Assembly: GCA_045599325.1 (NCBI GenBank)
Contig: JAZRVT010000039.1
Coordinates: forward strand, 1 to 47,209
Direction of reading: 5' to 3'
DNA: 47,209 bases
DNA from: Cacconaster sp045599325
Lineage (GTDB): Bacteria > Bacteroidota > Bacteroidia > Bacteroidales > UBA932
A program made the translations under genes and the position numbers. The notes beneath the pieces were generated by a model. The model was not told where the DNA came from. It did no database searches and saw only the letters and a list, made by a program, of their open reading frames with translations. This document shows positions 17,607 through 26,420 of the stretch, piece by piece; positions within the stretch are counted from its first letter, which is position 1; each line of letters begins with the position of its first letter.

Positions 17607-17774
17607 ATGAAGAGGATAGCAGCAGGCATCGCTGCTGTGCTGTTGCTGGTTTCGGGTCTGAACAACCCGAAACCAGTGATTGTTTCGGACAGCATCACCG
17701 TCAGCCCGGACGGCACTTTCCACTATGAGAAAATGGTGGAGAAACCTGTCACGGGCCCCGCACTGCCTGAATAA
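17607..17774 (+). CDS. Small exported peptide (55 aa)
   Basis: ATG 17607 starts 1 nt after the SusD stop and reads MKRIAAGIAAVLLLVSGLNN, then 35 residues ending VEKPVTGPALPE and TAA. The n-region is basic and followed by a hydrophobic core, so it looks like a signal peptide or small membrane anchor. There is no lipobox Cys. Coupling to SusD favours a real gene. The segment VSDSITVSPDGTFHYEKM resembles the start of the DUF4369-type domain of the TlpA proteins downstream. It could be a genuine micro-protein of the transporter or a remnant. Confidence 0.6.
   Translation: MKRIAAGIAAVLLLVSGLNNPKPVIVSDSITVSPDGTFHYEKMVEKPVTGPALPE
17646..17676 (+). repeat. 12-bp perfect inverted repeat inside the 55-aa gene
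   Basis: CTGGTTTCGGGT (17646-17657) and ACCCGAAACCAG (17665-17676) pair perfectly around a 7-nt loop. No T run follows, so it is not a standard terminator. It lies between susCD and the peptidase genes, where a stable hairpin could set the 3' end of a susCD mRNA segment (inference). Confidence 0.6.
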
Positions 17775-17789
17775 TTGATAAGTTTTTAG

Positions 17790-17797
17790 TAATTTTG
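17790..17797 (+). promoter_or_regulatory. -7 box upstream of M16 peptidase gene
   Basis: TAATTTTG matches TAnnTTTG, 26 nt before ATG 17824. No -33 is evident. It may give the peptidase genes a promoter separate from susCD. Confidence 0.4.
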
Positions 17798-17823
17798 CCT
17801 TGTTTAATGATAATACTTAATAA

Positions 17824-20652
17824 ATGATGAGGAAAACTTTCATATTATTAGTCACTTTTTTCGCTTTCTGCTTCAACGCATCCGCGCAGTTCACACAGGA
17901 GATGCCTCTTCCTCTGAACCCTGACCTGAAAGTCGGGAAACTTCCGAACGGGCTCACCTACTACCTCCTTCACAATGAGGAGCCGAAGCAGCGGGCCGAC
18001 TTCTATATCATCTACAGTGTCGGAGCAATTCAGGAGAACGAAGACCAGAACGGACTTGCCCATTTCCTCGAGCATATGGCGTTCAACGGCACCAAGAACT
18101 TCCCGGGCGGGAATTCGGAGCCGACAAGCATCGTGAAGACCCTCGAGCGCCACGCAATGGCGTTCGGACGCAACATAAACGCCTACACTTCATTCGACAG
18201 GACAGTCTATCATCTTGACAATGCCCCTGTCACCGACGAAGCGCTTGTCGACACCTGCCTCCTCGTCCTCCACGACTGGGCACATTACATAAGCCTGGAG
18301 GGAGATGAGATTGACAATGAGCGCGGCGTGATCTCGGAAGAGTGGCGCCAGCGCAACAATGCACAGACCCGCGTCCGCAACAAGTGGTTCCCGGTGATAT
18401 TCGGCGACACCAAATACTCCACCCACGATGTCATCGGAGACTATGATGTGATCAACAACTTCTCTCACGACAATCTCCGCCAGTTCTATTACGACTGGTA
18501 CCGCACTGACCATCAGGCAGTCGCCATCGTAGGAGACATTGACGTAGCAAAGATGGAGCAGAAGATCAAGGATGTATTCTCATCTATCCCTGCTGTTGAG
18601 AACCCTAAGCAGAAAGAGGTGATCGTGCTTCCGGAGAACAGTGAGCCGGACTATGTCCTTGCCACTGACAAGGAGCAGACTAACAATATGATTCAGGTTA
18701 TGATGATTCAGCCTGAACCGAAGATGAAGAGCGCCGGCGACCTCAAAAAGAACCTGATCGACGGTCTCTACAATGATATGCTCGGAATGCGCGTCAGCGA
18801 GAAGTCTATGAAGGGGGATCCCGTGATGCTCATCGGAGGCGCATCCAAGGGCGGTCTGATCGACGGCTACGGTTCCTACTCCATCAGTGTCAGCCCTAAG
18901 ACCGGTATGGATTGCAAGGGCATTGAATTCGTTTATACTGAGGTCGCCCGCGCACAGCGCTTCGGCTTCCTGCAGCCGGAGCTCGACCGTTCGAAGCAGA
19001 AAATGCTCACCAATCTCGAGAACGAGTACAAACAGAAGGACAAGGTCACAAACTCCCAGCTTATCTCCAAGATCGTCAACCTTTTCGTATATGACGACAT
19101 CCTGATGGGCGCAGATGACAACTATGCACTCCGCAAGGCCCTCATCAACGAAATCACCCTTGATGACGTCAACGCGGCCGCTGCCGGTTATCCGCAGTTC
19201 AAGAATGTCAAGCTTATCCTGACAGGCGACGAAGAGTGGAAGGCTCCGTCAAAAGAGGAGATCCTCGCTGTCTTTGCAAAGGTTGACGCCGACAAGAGCA
19301 TCCAGCCTTACGAAGAGGAATCTGTGATTGCGGGTCTCATCGACAATGACGTTGTCCCCGGAAAGATTGTCAAGGAGAAGAATCTCCCAATCTTCGGCGC
19401 CAAGGAGTGGACCCTCAGCAACGGTGCAAAAGTGGTATATGCCAATGCCTCCTACGACAAGGACCTCATCAGTCTGGCTGCAAACAGCTACGGAGGCAAG
19501 TCCCTCTATCCTGACGAAGCGGTCAAGACTGTGGAACTCACCGGAATGTTCGGCGGCTCGCTCGGTCTGGGCAACTTCACATATGACCAGATGGACAAGT
19601 ATCTTCAGGGGAAGAAGGCCAAGACCAGCATCTCCATTGACAGCTACACAGAGGGCATCAAGGGTGAATCCAATGTCAAGGATTTCGAAACTATGATGCA
19701 GATGGCTTATCTGCGTTTTGTCAATCCGAAGTTTGACGAAACAACCTTCAACAACCTCCGCGACAGGTTCGCGATGCTCCAGGATATGCTCACCAAGGGC
19801 CCGGCCTCCCAGATGGCGGACTCTCTCCTTGCGATTGTCTCCAACTACGACAAGAGGGCCGAGAGCGTGAAGTCTGACGACATCCGCAACCTCCAGCTCA
19901 CAGACGTGGAGAAATACTACCGCGAAAGATTCAGCGATCCTGCCGACTTCACCTTCTTCATCGTAGGTGACATCGACGAGCAGAGCGCAAGAAGCAACGC
20001 CGAGAAGTACCTCGCATCGATACCGACAAAGGGTCTGAAGGAAAAATGGGTGAACGACCACATCGAGACCCCTGACGGCCTGACTACAAAGAACGTCCAC
20101 ATTCCGTTCCAGACTCCGAAGGCCAGCGTCTATATCATCTACAACAAAGACATCAAGGTGAATCCGAAGAACAAACTCTGCTATTCTGTCCTCTGCAACA
20201 TTCTGAGGACCAGATATATCGCAAATATCCGCGAAAAAGAGGGAGGCACCTATGGAGTGAGCGTCAAGGGCTCTATGGACAAGATTCCTGCCCAGAACGG
20301 CACAGTGATTGTCTCTTTCGACACAGAACCTTCGAAGGCGCAGTATCTCAAGGAGATAGCGATGGCTGAAATCGACAGTGTCGTGAAGGATGGCGTCACA
20401 CAGGAGGAAATCACAAATGTGGTGAAGAATCTCCTCAAGGAGCGTGCACAGATCAAGAGCAAGAACGATTTTGTGGCCACCACTCTCAAGACCTATGTCC
20501 TGGAGGGCGTGGACAACTCAGACCCGAAGAACTACGAGGACATCCTCAACAATATGAAACCTTCTGACATCCAGAAGTTCGCGAAGAAATTCTTCAAGAA
20601 GGCGGATAGGATTGACATTATATTCACAACCGACGAAAACAACCTTGAATAA
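17824..20652 (+). CDS. M16 family zinc metallopeptidase, exported
   Basis: 942 aa, two M16 repeats, with signal peptide MMRKTFILLVTFFAFCFNASAQ. The inverted zinc motif H80-F-L-E83-H84 lies in HFLEHMAFNGTKNFPG, and the distal Glu ligand lies in NERGVISEE (E166-E173). Only the N-terminal half has this site; the C-terminal half (from about 530) is the substrate-binding, inactive repeat with the REKEGGTYGVSVKG segment typical of M16 C-domains. Pitrilysin/PqqL-like enzymes degrade peptides within a closed chamber. With the SusCD pair upstream the likely role is periplasmic cleavage of imported peptides (inference). The stop overlaps the next ATG by one base (TAATG). Confidence 0.93.
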   Translation: MMRKTFILLVTFFAFCFNASAQFTQEMPLPLNPDLKVGKLPNGLTYYLLHNEEPKQRADFYIIYSVGAIQENEDQNGLAHFLEHMAFNGTKNFPGGNSEPTSIVKTLERHAMAFGRNINAYTSFDRTVYHLDNAPVTDEALVDTCLLVLHDWAHYISLEGDEIDNERGVISEEWRQRNNAQTRVRNKWFPVIFGDTKYSTHDVIGDYDVINNFSHDNLRQFYYDWYRTDHQAVAIVGDIDVAKMEQKIKDVFSSIPAVENPKQKEVIVLPENSEPDYVLATDKEQTNNMIQVMMIQPEPKMKSAGDLKKNLIDGLYNDMLGMRVSEKSMKGDPVMLIGGASKGGLIDGYGSYSISVSPKTGMDCKGIEFVYTEVARAQRFGFLQPELDRSKQKMLTNLENEYKQKDKVTNSQLISKIVNLFVYDDILMGADDNYALRKALINEITLDDVNAAAAGYPQFKNVKLILTGDEEWKAPSKEEILAVFAKVDADKSIQPYEEESVIAGLIDNDVVPGKIVKEKNLPIFGAKEWTLSNGAKVVYANASYDKDLISLAANSYGGKSLYPDEAVKTVELTGMFGGSLGLGNFTYDQMDKYLQGKKAKTSISIDSYTEGIKGESNVKDFETMMQMAYLRFVNPKFDETTFNNLRDRFAMLQDMLTKGPASQMADSLLAIVSNYDKRAESVKSDDIRNLQLTDVEKYYRERFSDPADFTFFIVGDIDEQSARSNAEKYLASIPTKGLKEKWVNDHIETPDGLTTKNVHIPFQTPKASVYIIYNKDIKVNPKNKLCYSVLCNILRTRYIANIREKEGGTYGVSVKGSMDKIPAQNGTVIVSFDTEPSKAQYLKEIAMAEIDSVVKDGVTQEEITNVVKNLLKERAQIKSKNDFVATTLKTYVLEGVDNSDPKNYEDILNNMKPSDIQKFAKKFFKKADRIDIIFTTDENNLE

Positions 20653-21992
20653 TGAAAAAGAGACTTCTTATCTGTGCAGCGCTGCTTGCAGCCCTTACAG
20701 CCTGCAGCGAAAAGCCGATGGTCATTGACGGCGCAATCAAAGGATATGACGGAGGGCTGCTCCTGGTGTCAGCGACAAAGGATTTCTCGATGGACACACT
20801 GCAGGTTGCCGACGACGGCACATTCCACTTCGAGAAGTTCCTCGCCGAACCTTGCGACGGCTTCATCTGCGTACAGGGGAAAGGCAGCAGCAGGGCTGTC
20901 TTCATTCCTGGCGAAAAGTACCGCTTCGACGTCGATATGACCGCCGAGCCTTCTGTCTGGACATATTCAGGCAAGAATCAGGACGCGATGGACTTCCTCG
21001 AGTACTACCGCGGAATCTACTCCTCTTTCCTCGAGCCGGAGGGACTTGACGATTTCAAGAAATACTCGGCATACTGGGCTGATTGCGAAAAGAATGCTCT
21101 CGACAGCCTTGCAAAGGTCAGCAGCCGCAAGGTGCGCGACCTCTTCTCAGACAAGATCGCCATCAATTCCGCATACAAGAACCTCAGCTGGGCCTGGAAA
21201 CTCAGGAAGAACAATATTCCTTTCGAATCTGACCCTGACTTCATGGCCTTCTTCGACAATGTCGACCTCAGCGAGGACGGTATGTGCAAGGCAATGCTCT
21301 CATCGATGGTCAACGTCAAGGCTGACATTTATGACAACACCCTCGACTATTCCATCCGCTATCTGAAGGCCATCGATGACCTTTCCCCGAACCTTCACGT
21401 CAGGGACTCCGTGGCGGCGAAATATCTCGAATCCCTTTTCAGGGACAGCAAGGTGGGATCTGAGGAGACAGCCGCCTTCCTGCTTGCGAAGGCAGAGGAG
21501 GTCGGTGTGGACGAAGCCACTCTGAAAGGCTACCGCGAGAAGGCTGAGAAAGCGCTTCAGCTTGTCGCAGGCCACGAGGCAATCGACTTTGAGATGATCG
21601 ACGCAAAGGGAAATGTCGTCAGGCTCTCCGATTTCAAAGGCAAGGCCGTATATGTCGATTTCTGGGCCACCTGGTGCATCCCTTGCTGCATGCAGATCCC
21701 TTATATGGAGAAAGTGGCTGCAAAGTACAAGGGCGACAGCCGCATTGCCTGCATCAGTGTTTCTCTTGACAAGAAAGTCGAGGACTGGCTGGAGAAGTTG
21801 GATGAGGACAAGCCTGCCTGGCCGCAGTACCGCACGGCAGATGCCGGAAAGGCAGTGCAGACAGCCTACGGCTTCGCAGCGATACCGCGCTTCATGCTTT
21901 TCGACAAGGACGGGCAGATAGTAGATATAGATGCTCCGCGCCCCCAGAGTTTCGATGAGGTATGCGGAATGATTGATAAAATACTGAAATAA
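20652..21992 (+). CDS. TlpA-type thioredoxin-fold lipoprotein with DUF4369-like N-domain (copy 1)
   Basis: 446 aa. The lipobox is ALTA-C18. Residues about 22-100 form a DUF4369-like beta domain (VIDGAIKGYDGGLLLVSATK), about 110-305 are helical, and about 310-446 are a TlpA/ResA-type thioredoxin domain with active site W341-C342-I-P-C345-C346, then the cis-Pro segment AAIPRFMLF. It is a membrane-anchored periplasmic thiol-disulfide oxidoreductase. The third adjacent Cys (CIPCC) also occurs in the next gene. It is translationally coupled to the M16 peptidase and is likely to reduce disulfides in peptide substrates or partners (inference), with electrons possibly from the DsbD encoded downstream. 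Confidence 0.9.
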   Translation: MKKRLLICAALLAALTACSEKPMVIDGAIKGYDGGLLLVSATKDFSMDTLQVADDGTFHFEKFLAEPCDGFICVQGKGSSRAVFIPGEKYRFDVDMTAEPSVWTYSGKNQDAMDFLEYYRGIYSSFLEPEGLDDFKKYSAYWADCEKNALDSLAKVSSRKVRDLFSDKIAINSAYKNLSWAWKLRKNNIPFESDPDFMAFFDNVDLSEDGMCKAMLSSMVNVKADIYDNTLDYSIRYLKAIDDLSPNLHVRDSVAAKYLESLFRDSKVGSEETAAFLLAKAEEVGVDEATLKGYREKAEKALQLVAGHEAIDFEMIDAKGNVVRLSDFKGKAVYVDFWATWCIPCCMQIPYMEKVAAKYKGDSRIACISVSLDKKVEDWLEKLDEDKPAWPQYRTADAGKAVQTAYGFAAIPRFMLFDKDGQIVDIDAPRPQSFDEVCGMIDKILK

Positions 21993-21994
21993 AA

Positions 21995-23344
21995 ATGAAA
22001 AGAATACTGTTTATCATTGCAGCCGCAGCGATGGCAGCTGTCTCCTGCAAACCGGGTCCCGTAGTCATCAGCGGAACCGTGACGAACCTTAAGGAAAATC
22101 TTGAAATCCTCAGGATTGACAAGGGCTTCGAAGAGGTCAGCATCCCTGTCGGGGAGGACGGTTCATTCCGTCTGGAAATCCAGCTGGACGAACCTGAAGA
22201 ATTTATGCTGGCGGCCGAAGGCCAGAGCACTGACCGTCTCCTTGCCGTCCCTGGCACTGAGTACAAATATGTAGTGGACCTCACAACCCGTCCCGGAGTC
22301 TGGAACAGAGAGGGCGGCGAGCAGGCCGACCACGATTGCCGGACATTCTACAGCAAGGAGCTGACTGAAATAGCCAAGCTGCCCGCCAATGAAGAATACG
22401 GTCCGTTCAAGGATTATTCCGCTTTCCTCGACAGCGCAAAGGCTGTTGCCGTGCAGAGAATCTCCACCGCAGCCACAAAGTCAGTGCGCAAGTATTACGA
22501 GAAGAAGCTTGACAACTATTTCCTTTCATCGAAACTGGGAGGATACTATAACAATCTGGTCAGGTTCGGCCACAAGGCCGGCTCCGACCCGGACTACAAC
22601 GCGTTCGTCGAAGGCATCGACCTTTCAGCCAAGGACATACAGCCTTTTGTAATCAACCAGATCATCAATTACAAGATGGCGGTCTATGGAGATGACATCC
22701 CGCAGAGCGAGCGCAATATCAGGGCGATCGAGGAAGTCGTCAAAGACAAGGCGGCAAGAGACTCGATGATGAGGAAGTTCCTTGACATTGCAGTCACTGA
22801 CGGCCAGTTCTCATCCAGAGAAGAGGGTGATTTCCTGATCGAGACCTCCGGAAGATATCTTGATGACGCAACTGTCCAGTCCTACAGGGAGACCATTGAC
22901 AAAGTCCTTTCACTTACAAAGGGCGCCGACTGGATCGATTTCGAGATGTCCGATGTCAACGGCAAACCGGTCAGGCTCTCCGATCTCAAGGGGAAGGCCG
23001 TATATATCGACTTCTGGGCAACCTGGTGCATCCCGTGCTGCTTCCAGATTCCATTTATGGAAAAAGTGGCCGCCCACTACAAAGGGGACAGCCGCATCAC
23101 CTGCATCAGTGTCAGTATGGACGATGATGTTGACGGCTGGAAGAGCAGGCTGGCCCTCGACAAGCCTGACTGGCCACAGTATATTGCCGCCAATGCCGGC
23201 AAGCAGATCTACAAGGACTATGTGTTCCGCGGCATCCCGCGCTTCATGCTTTTCGACAAGTATGGCAGAATAGTGGACACCGACGCTCCGCGTCCGCAGG
23301 ATATGGACGCAGTATGCGCACTCATTGACGGAATACTCGAATAA
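21995..23344 (+). CDS. TlpA-type thioredoxin-fold lipoprotein (copy 2, tandem paralogue)
   Basis: 449 aa, lipobox AAVS-C18, same architecture as the preceding gene: beta domain (VISGTVTNLKENLEILRID), helical middle, and thioredoxin domain with W344-C345-I-P-C348-C349 and RGIPRFMLF. The C-terminal halves of the two are nearly alike (VYxDFWATWCIPCCxQIP, YKGDSRIxCISVS, DAPRPQ) while the N-terminal halves differ strongly. This points to a tandem duplication with diversified substrate-facing domains. It starts 2 nt after the first copy. Confidence 0.9.
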   Translation: MKRILFIIAAAAMAAVSCKPGPVVISGTVTNLKENLEILRIDKGFEEVSIPVGEDGSFRLEIQLDEPEEFMLAAEGQSTDRLLAVPGTEYKYVVDLTTRPGVWNREGGEQADHDCRTFYSKELTEIAKLPANEEYGPFKDYSAFLDSAKAVAVQRISTAATKSVRKYYEKKLDNYFLSSKLGGYYNNLVRFGHKAGSDPDYNAFVEGIDLSAKDIQPFVINQIINYKMAVYGDDIPQSERNIRAIEEVVKDKAARDSMMRKFLDIAVTDGQFSSREEGDFLIETSGRYLDDATVQSYRETIDKVLSLTKGADWIDFEMSDVNGKPVRLSDLKGKAVYIDFWATWCIPCCFQIPFMEKVAAHYKGDSRITCISVSMDDDVDGWKSRLALDKPDWPQYIAANAGKQIYKDYVFRGIPRFMLFDKYGRIVDTDAPRPQDMDAVCALIDGILE

Positions 23345-23357
23345 CGGACTGATTGTT

Positions 23358-24377
23358 ATGGAAGTCAACCTCAAAAACCGCAGTTTTCTGAAACTCCTGG
23401 ATTTCACTCCCGAGGAGATTCAGTATTTCATCGACCTGGCAGCAAGGCTCAAGGCTGACAAGGCCGCCCATATGGAGACCAGGACACTCGAAGGAAAGAA
23501 TATTGTCCTGATATTTGAGAAGACCTCGACACGAACCCACGGAGCATTCGATGTGGCATCCTACGACCAGGGCGCCCACGTCACCTATTTCGGTCCGACA
23601 GGCTCACAGATGAGAGTGAAGGAGTCCATCAAGGACACCGCCCGCGTTCTCGGCAGAATGTACGATGCCATTGAGTACAGAGGATTCGAGCAGCAGACAG
23701 TGGAGGACCTCGCAGCCTACTCGGGAGTTCCGGTATGGAACGGCCTGACAGACGAGGCCCACCCTACCCAGATTCTCGCAGACTTCCTCACAATGCGCGA
23801 GCACATCAGCAAGCCGCTCAACCAGGTCGCCTACGCCTACCTCGGCGACGCCCGCTTCAATATGGGCAACTCCCTCCTTGTCGGAGGCGCCAAGATGGGT
23901 ATGGATGTCAGGATAGTGGCGCCGAAGCCTCTCCAGCCGAGCGGCTGGCTCGTGGACAAGTGCCGCGAAATTGCAAAGGAGACCGGAGCACGCATCACCG
24001 TGACCGACGACGTGGACGAAGGAGTCAGGGGAGCTGATTTCGTCTATACCGACGTCTGGGTCTCGATGGGCGAGCCCGAGGCGGTCTGGGAGGAGCGCAT
24101 CCCTATGCTGATGCCTTACCAGGTCAACGCATCCCTGATGGAGAGGACCGGCAATCCGGACTGCAAGTTCATGCACTGCCTGCCGGCATTCCACAACCTC
24201 GAGATCGAAGTGGGCCGCAAGGTTTACGAAAAATTCGGCCTCAACGGAGTAGAGGTGACAGAAGATGTCTTCGAAGGACCTCAGAGCATCGTCTTCGACG
24301 AGGCTGAGAACCGTCTCCATACCATCAAGGCCATTATGGTGGCCACCCTCGGCGACAGGCCGTACAGAATATTCTAA
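23358..24377 (+). CDS. argF: Ornithine carbamoyltransferase, catabolic (ArcB)-like
   Basis: 339 aa from ATG 23358; an upstream in-frame ATG at 23325 would overlap the previous gene and adds non-family residues. The enzyme interconverts ornithine + carbamoyl phosphate and citrulline. Motifs: carbamoyl-phosphate loop S57-T-R-T60 followed by H61 where most OTCs have Arg, HPTQ (135-138), ornithine loop SMG (236-238), HCLP (273-276). The stretches DQGAHVTYFGPTGSQ, ESIKDTARVLGRMYDAIEYRG and HCLPAFH are those of ArcB-type enzymes rather than the acetyl/succinylornithine transcarbamylases usual in Bacteroides. No arcA or arcC lies in the window. Placement after the peptidase/TlpA genes suggests use of arginine-derived citrulline (inference). 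Confidence 0.92.
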   Translation: MEVNLKNRSFLKLLDFTPEEIQYFIDLAARLKADKAAHMETRTLEGKNIVLIFEKTSTRTHGAFDVASYDQGAHVTYFGPTGSQMRVKESIKDTARVLGRMYDAIEYRGFEQQTVEDLAAYSGVPVWNGLTDEAHPTQILADFLTMREHISKPLNQVAYAYLGDARFNMGNSLLVGGAKMGMDVRIVAPKPLQPSGWLVDKCREIAKETGARITVTDDVDEGVRGADFVYTDVWVSMGEPEAVWEERIPMLMPYQVNASLMERTGNPDCKFMHCLPAFHNLEIEVGRKVYEKFGLNGVEVTEDVFEGPQSIVFDEAENRLHTIKAIMVATLGDRPYRIF

Positions 24378-24392
24378 AAAATCTTAAAAGCT

Positions 24393-26420
24393 ATGATACG
24401 GACTCTTTTCAAAAAGGCGTTGTTTGTTTCAATACTTCTGTTCGGAGCATTGAATCTCTATTCCCAGAATCCTGTGACCTGGTCGACCTCGACCGAGGAT
24501 CTCGGAGACGGAGTGAAGCAGGTGGTCTTCGAGGCATCGATCGGCCCGGGATGGCATCTTTATGATCAGGGTCCGTACAAGGGCGGTCCTAACGAGACCG
24601 TCTTCACATTTGAAGAGAACCCGGACATCGAGCTTGTGGGCGGAGTGGAGTATCTCACCGAACCCAAGAAGGTCTTCGACCAGATGTTCGGGATGGAGGT
24701 CGGCTTCTTCGAAGGCAGCGCGAAGTTCGCCCAGAAGGTGAAGGCCAGTGACGGAGCAGTCCTGAAGGCGAATGTGGAGTGGATGTGCTGCAACTCCTCC
24801 TCCTGCATCCCGCCTGACGACGTGGATTTCAGCATAAGCCTTGACGGCAAGCCCTCGGAACCGGCCGTAGCGGCCGGCAACGAACCTGCCGAAGCAGGAA
24901 ACATTGAAGAAGAGAAGCCGGAAGAATCCTCCGGCTCTTCCATATGGGTGCTCATCCTCCAGGCACTCGCCTGGGGAATCGCCGCACTGGCGACACCTTG
25001 TGTCTTCCCGATGATACCGATGACTGTCTCATATTTCATCAAAGGGTCGGAGAACAAGGCTGCGGGACGCTTCCGCGCATTTATGTACGGTCTTTTCATA
25101 GTGCTGCTCTACACTGTCCCAATCGCCCTGATCATCTTCATAACCTGGCTCATCGGAGGAGACTCGGTGACAGCCGACATCTTCAACTGGCTCGCCACCC
25201 ACTGGATTCCTAACCTTATATTCTTCATAGTGTTCATGATCTTCGCGGCCTCCTTCTTCGGAGCGTTCGAGATCGTGCTGCCGAGCAGGCTCGTGAACAA
25301 GAGCGACCAGCAGTCCTATACGAAAAAGGGTCTCGGAGGAGTCTTCTTCATGGCGCTGACACTCGTGCTGGTCTCATTCTCCTGCACGGGTCCTATCGTG
25401 GGGACAGTCCTCATCAAGTCCACGTCCGGCGAATTCTGGGCGCCTATGGTCACTATGCTGGCCTTCTCCGTCGCCTTCGCCCTGCCTTTCACCCTGTTCG
25501 CCCTCTTCCCTGCCTGGCTGAAGAAACTGCCTAAGAGCGGCGGCTGGCTCAACACCGTGAAAGTGGTCCTCGGATTCATCGAAGTGGCCCTGGGATTCAA
25601 GTTCCTGAGCACCGCCGACCAGACCTACCAGTGGGGACTCCTCGACCGCGAGGTCTATCTCGCCATCTGGATCGTATGCTTCGCCCTCCTGGGCTTCTAC
25701 CTGCTGGGCAAGCTGCGCTTCAAGAACGACGATCCCGTGGAGCATATCTCCGTCACCCGTCTCGCGCTCGCCATCGCGTCGCTCTCATTCGTGGTCTATA
25801 TGATCCCTGGAATGTGGGGCGCTCCGCTGAAGGCCATCTCAGGCTATCTGCCACCGATGCAGACTCAGGACTTCGTCCTCGGACAGGAGAGTGCCGGCAC
25901 TGCAGTCCCTGTGGCATATTACCGGGACAACGGCTTCCCTGAGAAGGTCAAGTACGGTGACAGCGGACTCGAGCTGCCGCACCATCTGCAGGGCTTCTTC
26001 GACCTCGCAGAAGCCGAAGCCTATGCAGAGAAAGCCGGAAAGCCTCTCTTCATCGACTTCACCGGTCTGGGCTGCATGAACTGCCGCGAAATGGAGGCCC
26101 GCGTCCTCTCCGACCCTGAGATCCTCAATATGCTGCGGGAGGACTATGTGGTGGTCGCGCTCTTCGGCGATGACAAGAACACTAAGGTGGACGAGTCGGA
26201 CTGGGTGGTGACGGACGCCGGCAAGACACTCAAGACACTCGGCAAGATCAACTCATACTACGCTCTCAAGGAGTTCGGCATCAACGCCCAGCCGTACTAC
26301 ATACTCAAGGGGCACGGCCGCCTGCTGGCCGAGCCGCGCGCCTACAACCTCGACGTCCAGGCTTTCAGGGATTTCCTGAAGAAGGGCCTGGAAGAGTTTG
26401 CATCACTGGAACAGATATAG
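24393..26420 (+). CDS. dsbD: Thiol:disulfide interchange protein DsbD
   Basis: 675 aa. It has a signal peptide, an N-terminal periplasmic domain (about 27-150) with C132-C133 and C138 in WMCCNSSSCIPP, an acidic linker, a multi-pass membrane domain (about 184-475) with the redox Cys in TPC203VFPMIP and SFSC331TGP, and a C-terminal thioredoxin domain with C561-M-N-C564. DsbD passes electrons from cytoplasmic thioredoxin to periplasmic acceptors. It lies 15 nt after the OTC gene at the end of the cluster, so it can plausibly feed the two TlpA lipoproteins. Its 3' end overlaps the convergent U32 gene by 18 bp. Confidence 0.94.
   Translation: MIRTLFKKALFVSILLFGALNLYSQNPVTWSTSTEDLGDGVKQVVFEASIGPGWHLYDQGPYKGGPNETVFTFEENPDIELVGGVEYLTEPKKVFDQMFGMEVGFFEGSAKFAQKVKASDGAVLKANVEWMCCNSSSCIPPDDVDFSISLDGKPSEPAVAAGNEPAEAGNIEEEKPEESSGSSIWVLILQALAWGIAALATPCVFPMIPMTVSYFIKGSENKAAGRFRAFMYGLFIVLLYTVPIALIIFITWLIGGDSVTADIFNWLATHWIPNLIFFIVFMIFAASFFGAFEIVLPSRLVNKSDQQSYTKKGLGGVFFMALTLVLVSFSCTGPIVGTVLIKSTSGEFWAPMVTMLAFSVAFALPFTLFALFPAWLKKLPKSGGWLNTVKVVLGFIEVALGFKFLSTADQTYQWGLLDREVYLAIWIVCFALLGFYLLGKLRFKNDDPVEHISVTRLALAIASLSFVVYMIPGMWGAPLKAISGYLPPMQTQDFVLGQESAGTAVPVAYYRDNGFPEKVKYGDSGLELPHHLQGFFDLAEAEAYAEKAGKPLFIDFTGLGCMNCREMEARVLSDPEILNMLREDYVVVALFGDDKNTKVDESDWVVTDAGKTLKTLGKINSYYALKEFGINAQPYYILKGHGRLLAEPRAYNLDVQAFRDFLKKGLEEFASLEQI

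Noticed and set aside
20652..23344. Cytochrome c biogenesis role for the TlpA pair with DsbD
   Set aside because: No ccm/ccs or cytochrome c genes are nearby; the peptidase and SusCD context fits better.
23325..23357. Upstream start for the ornithine carbamoyltransferase
   Set aside because: The extra residues (MTEYSNNGLIV) overlap the TlpA gene and do not fit the family; ATG 23358 gives the standard length.
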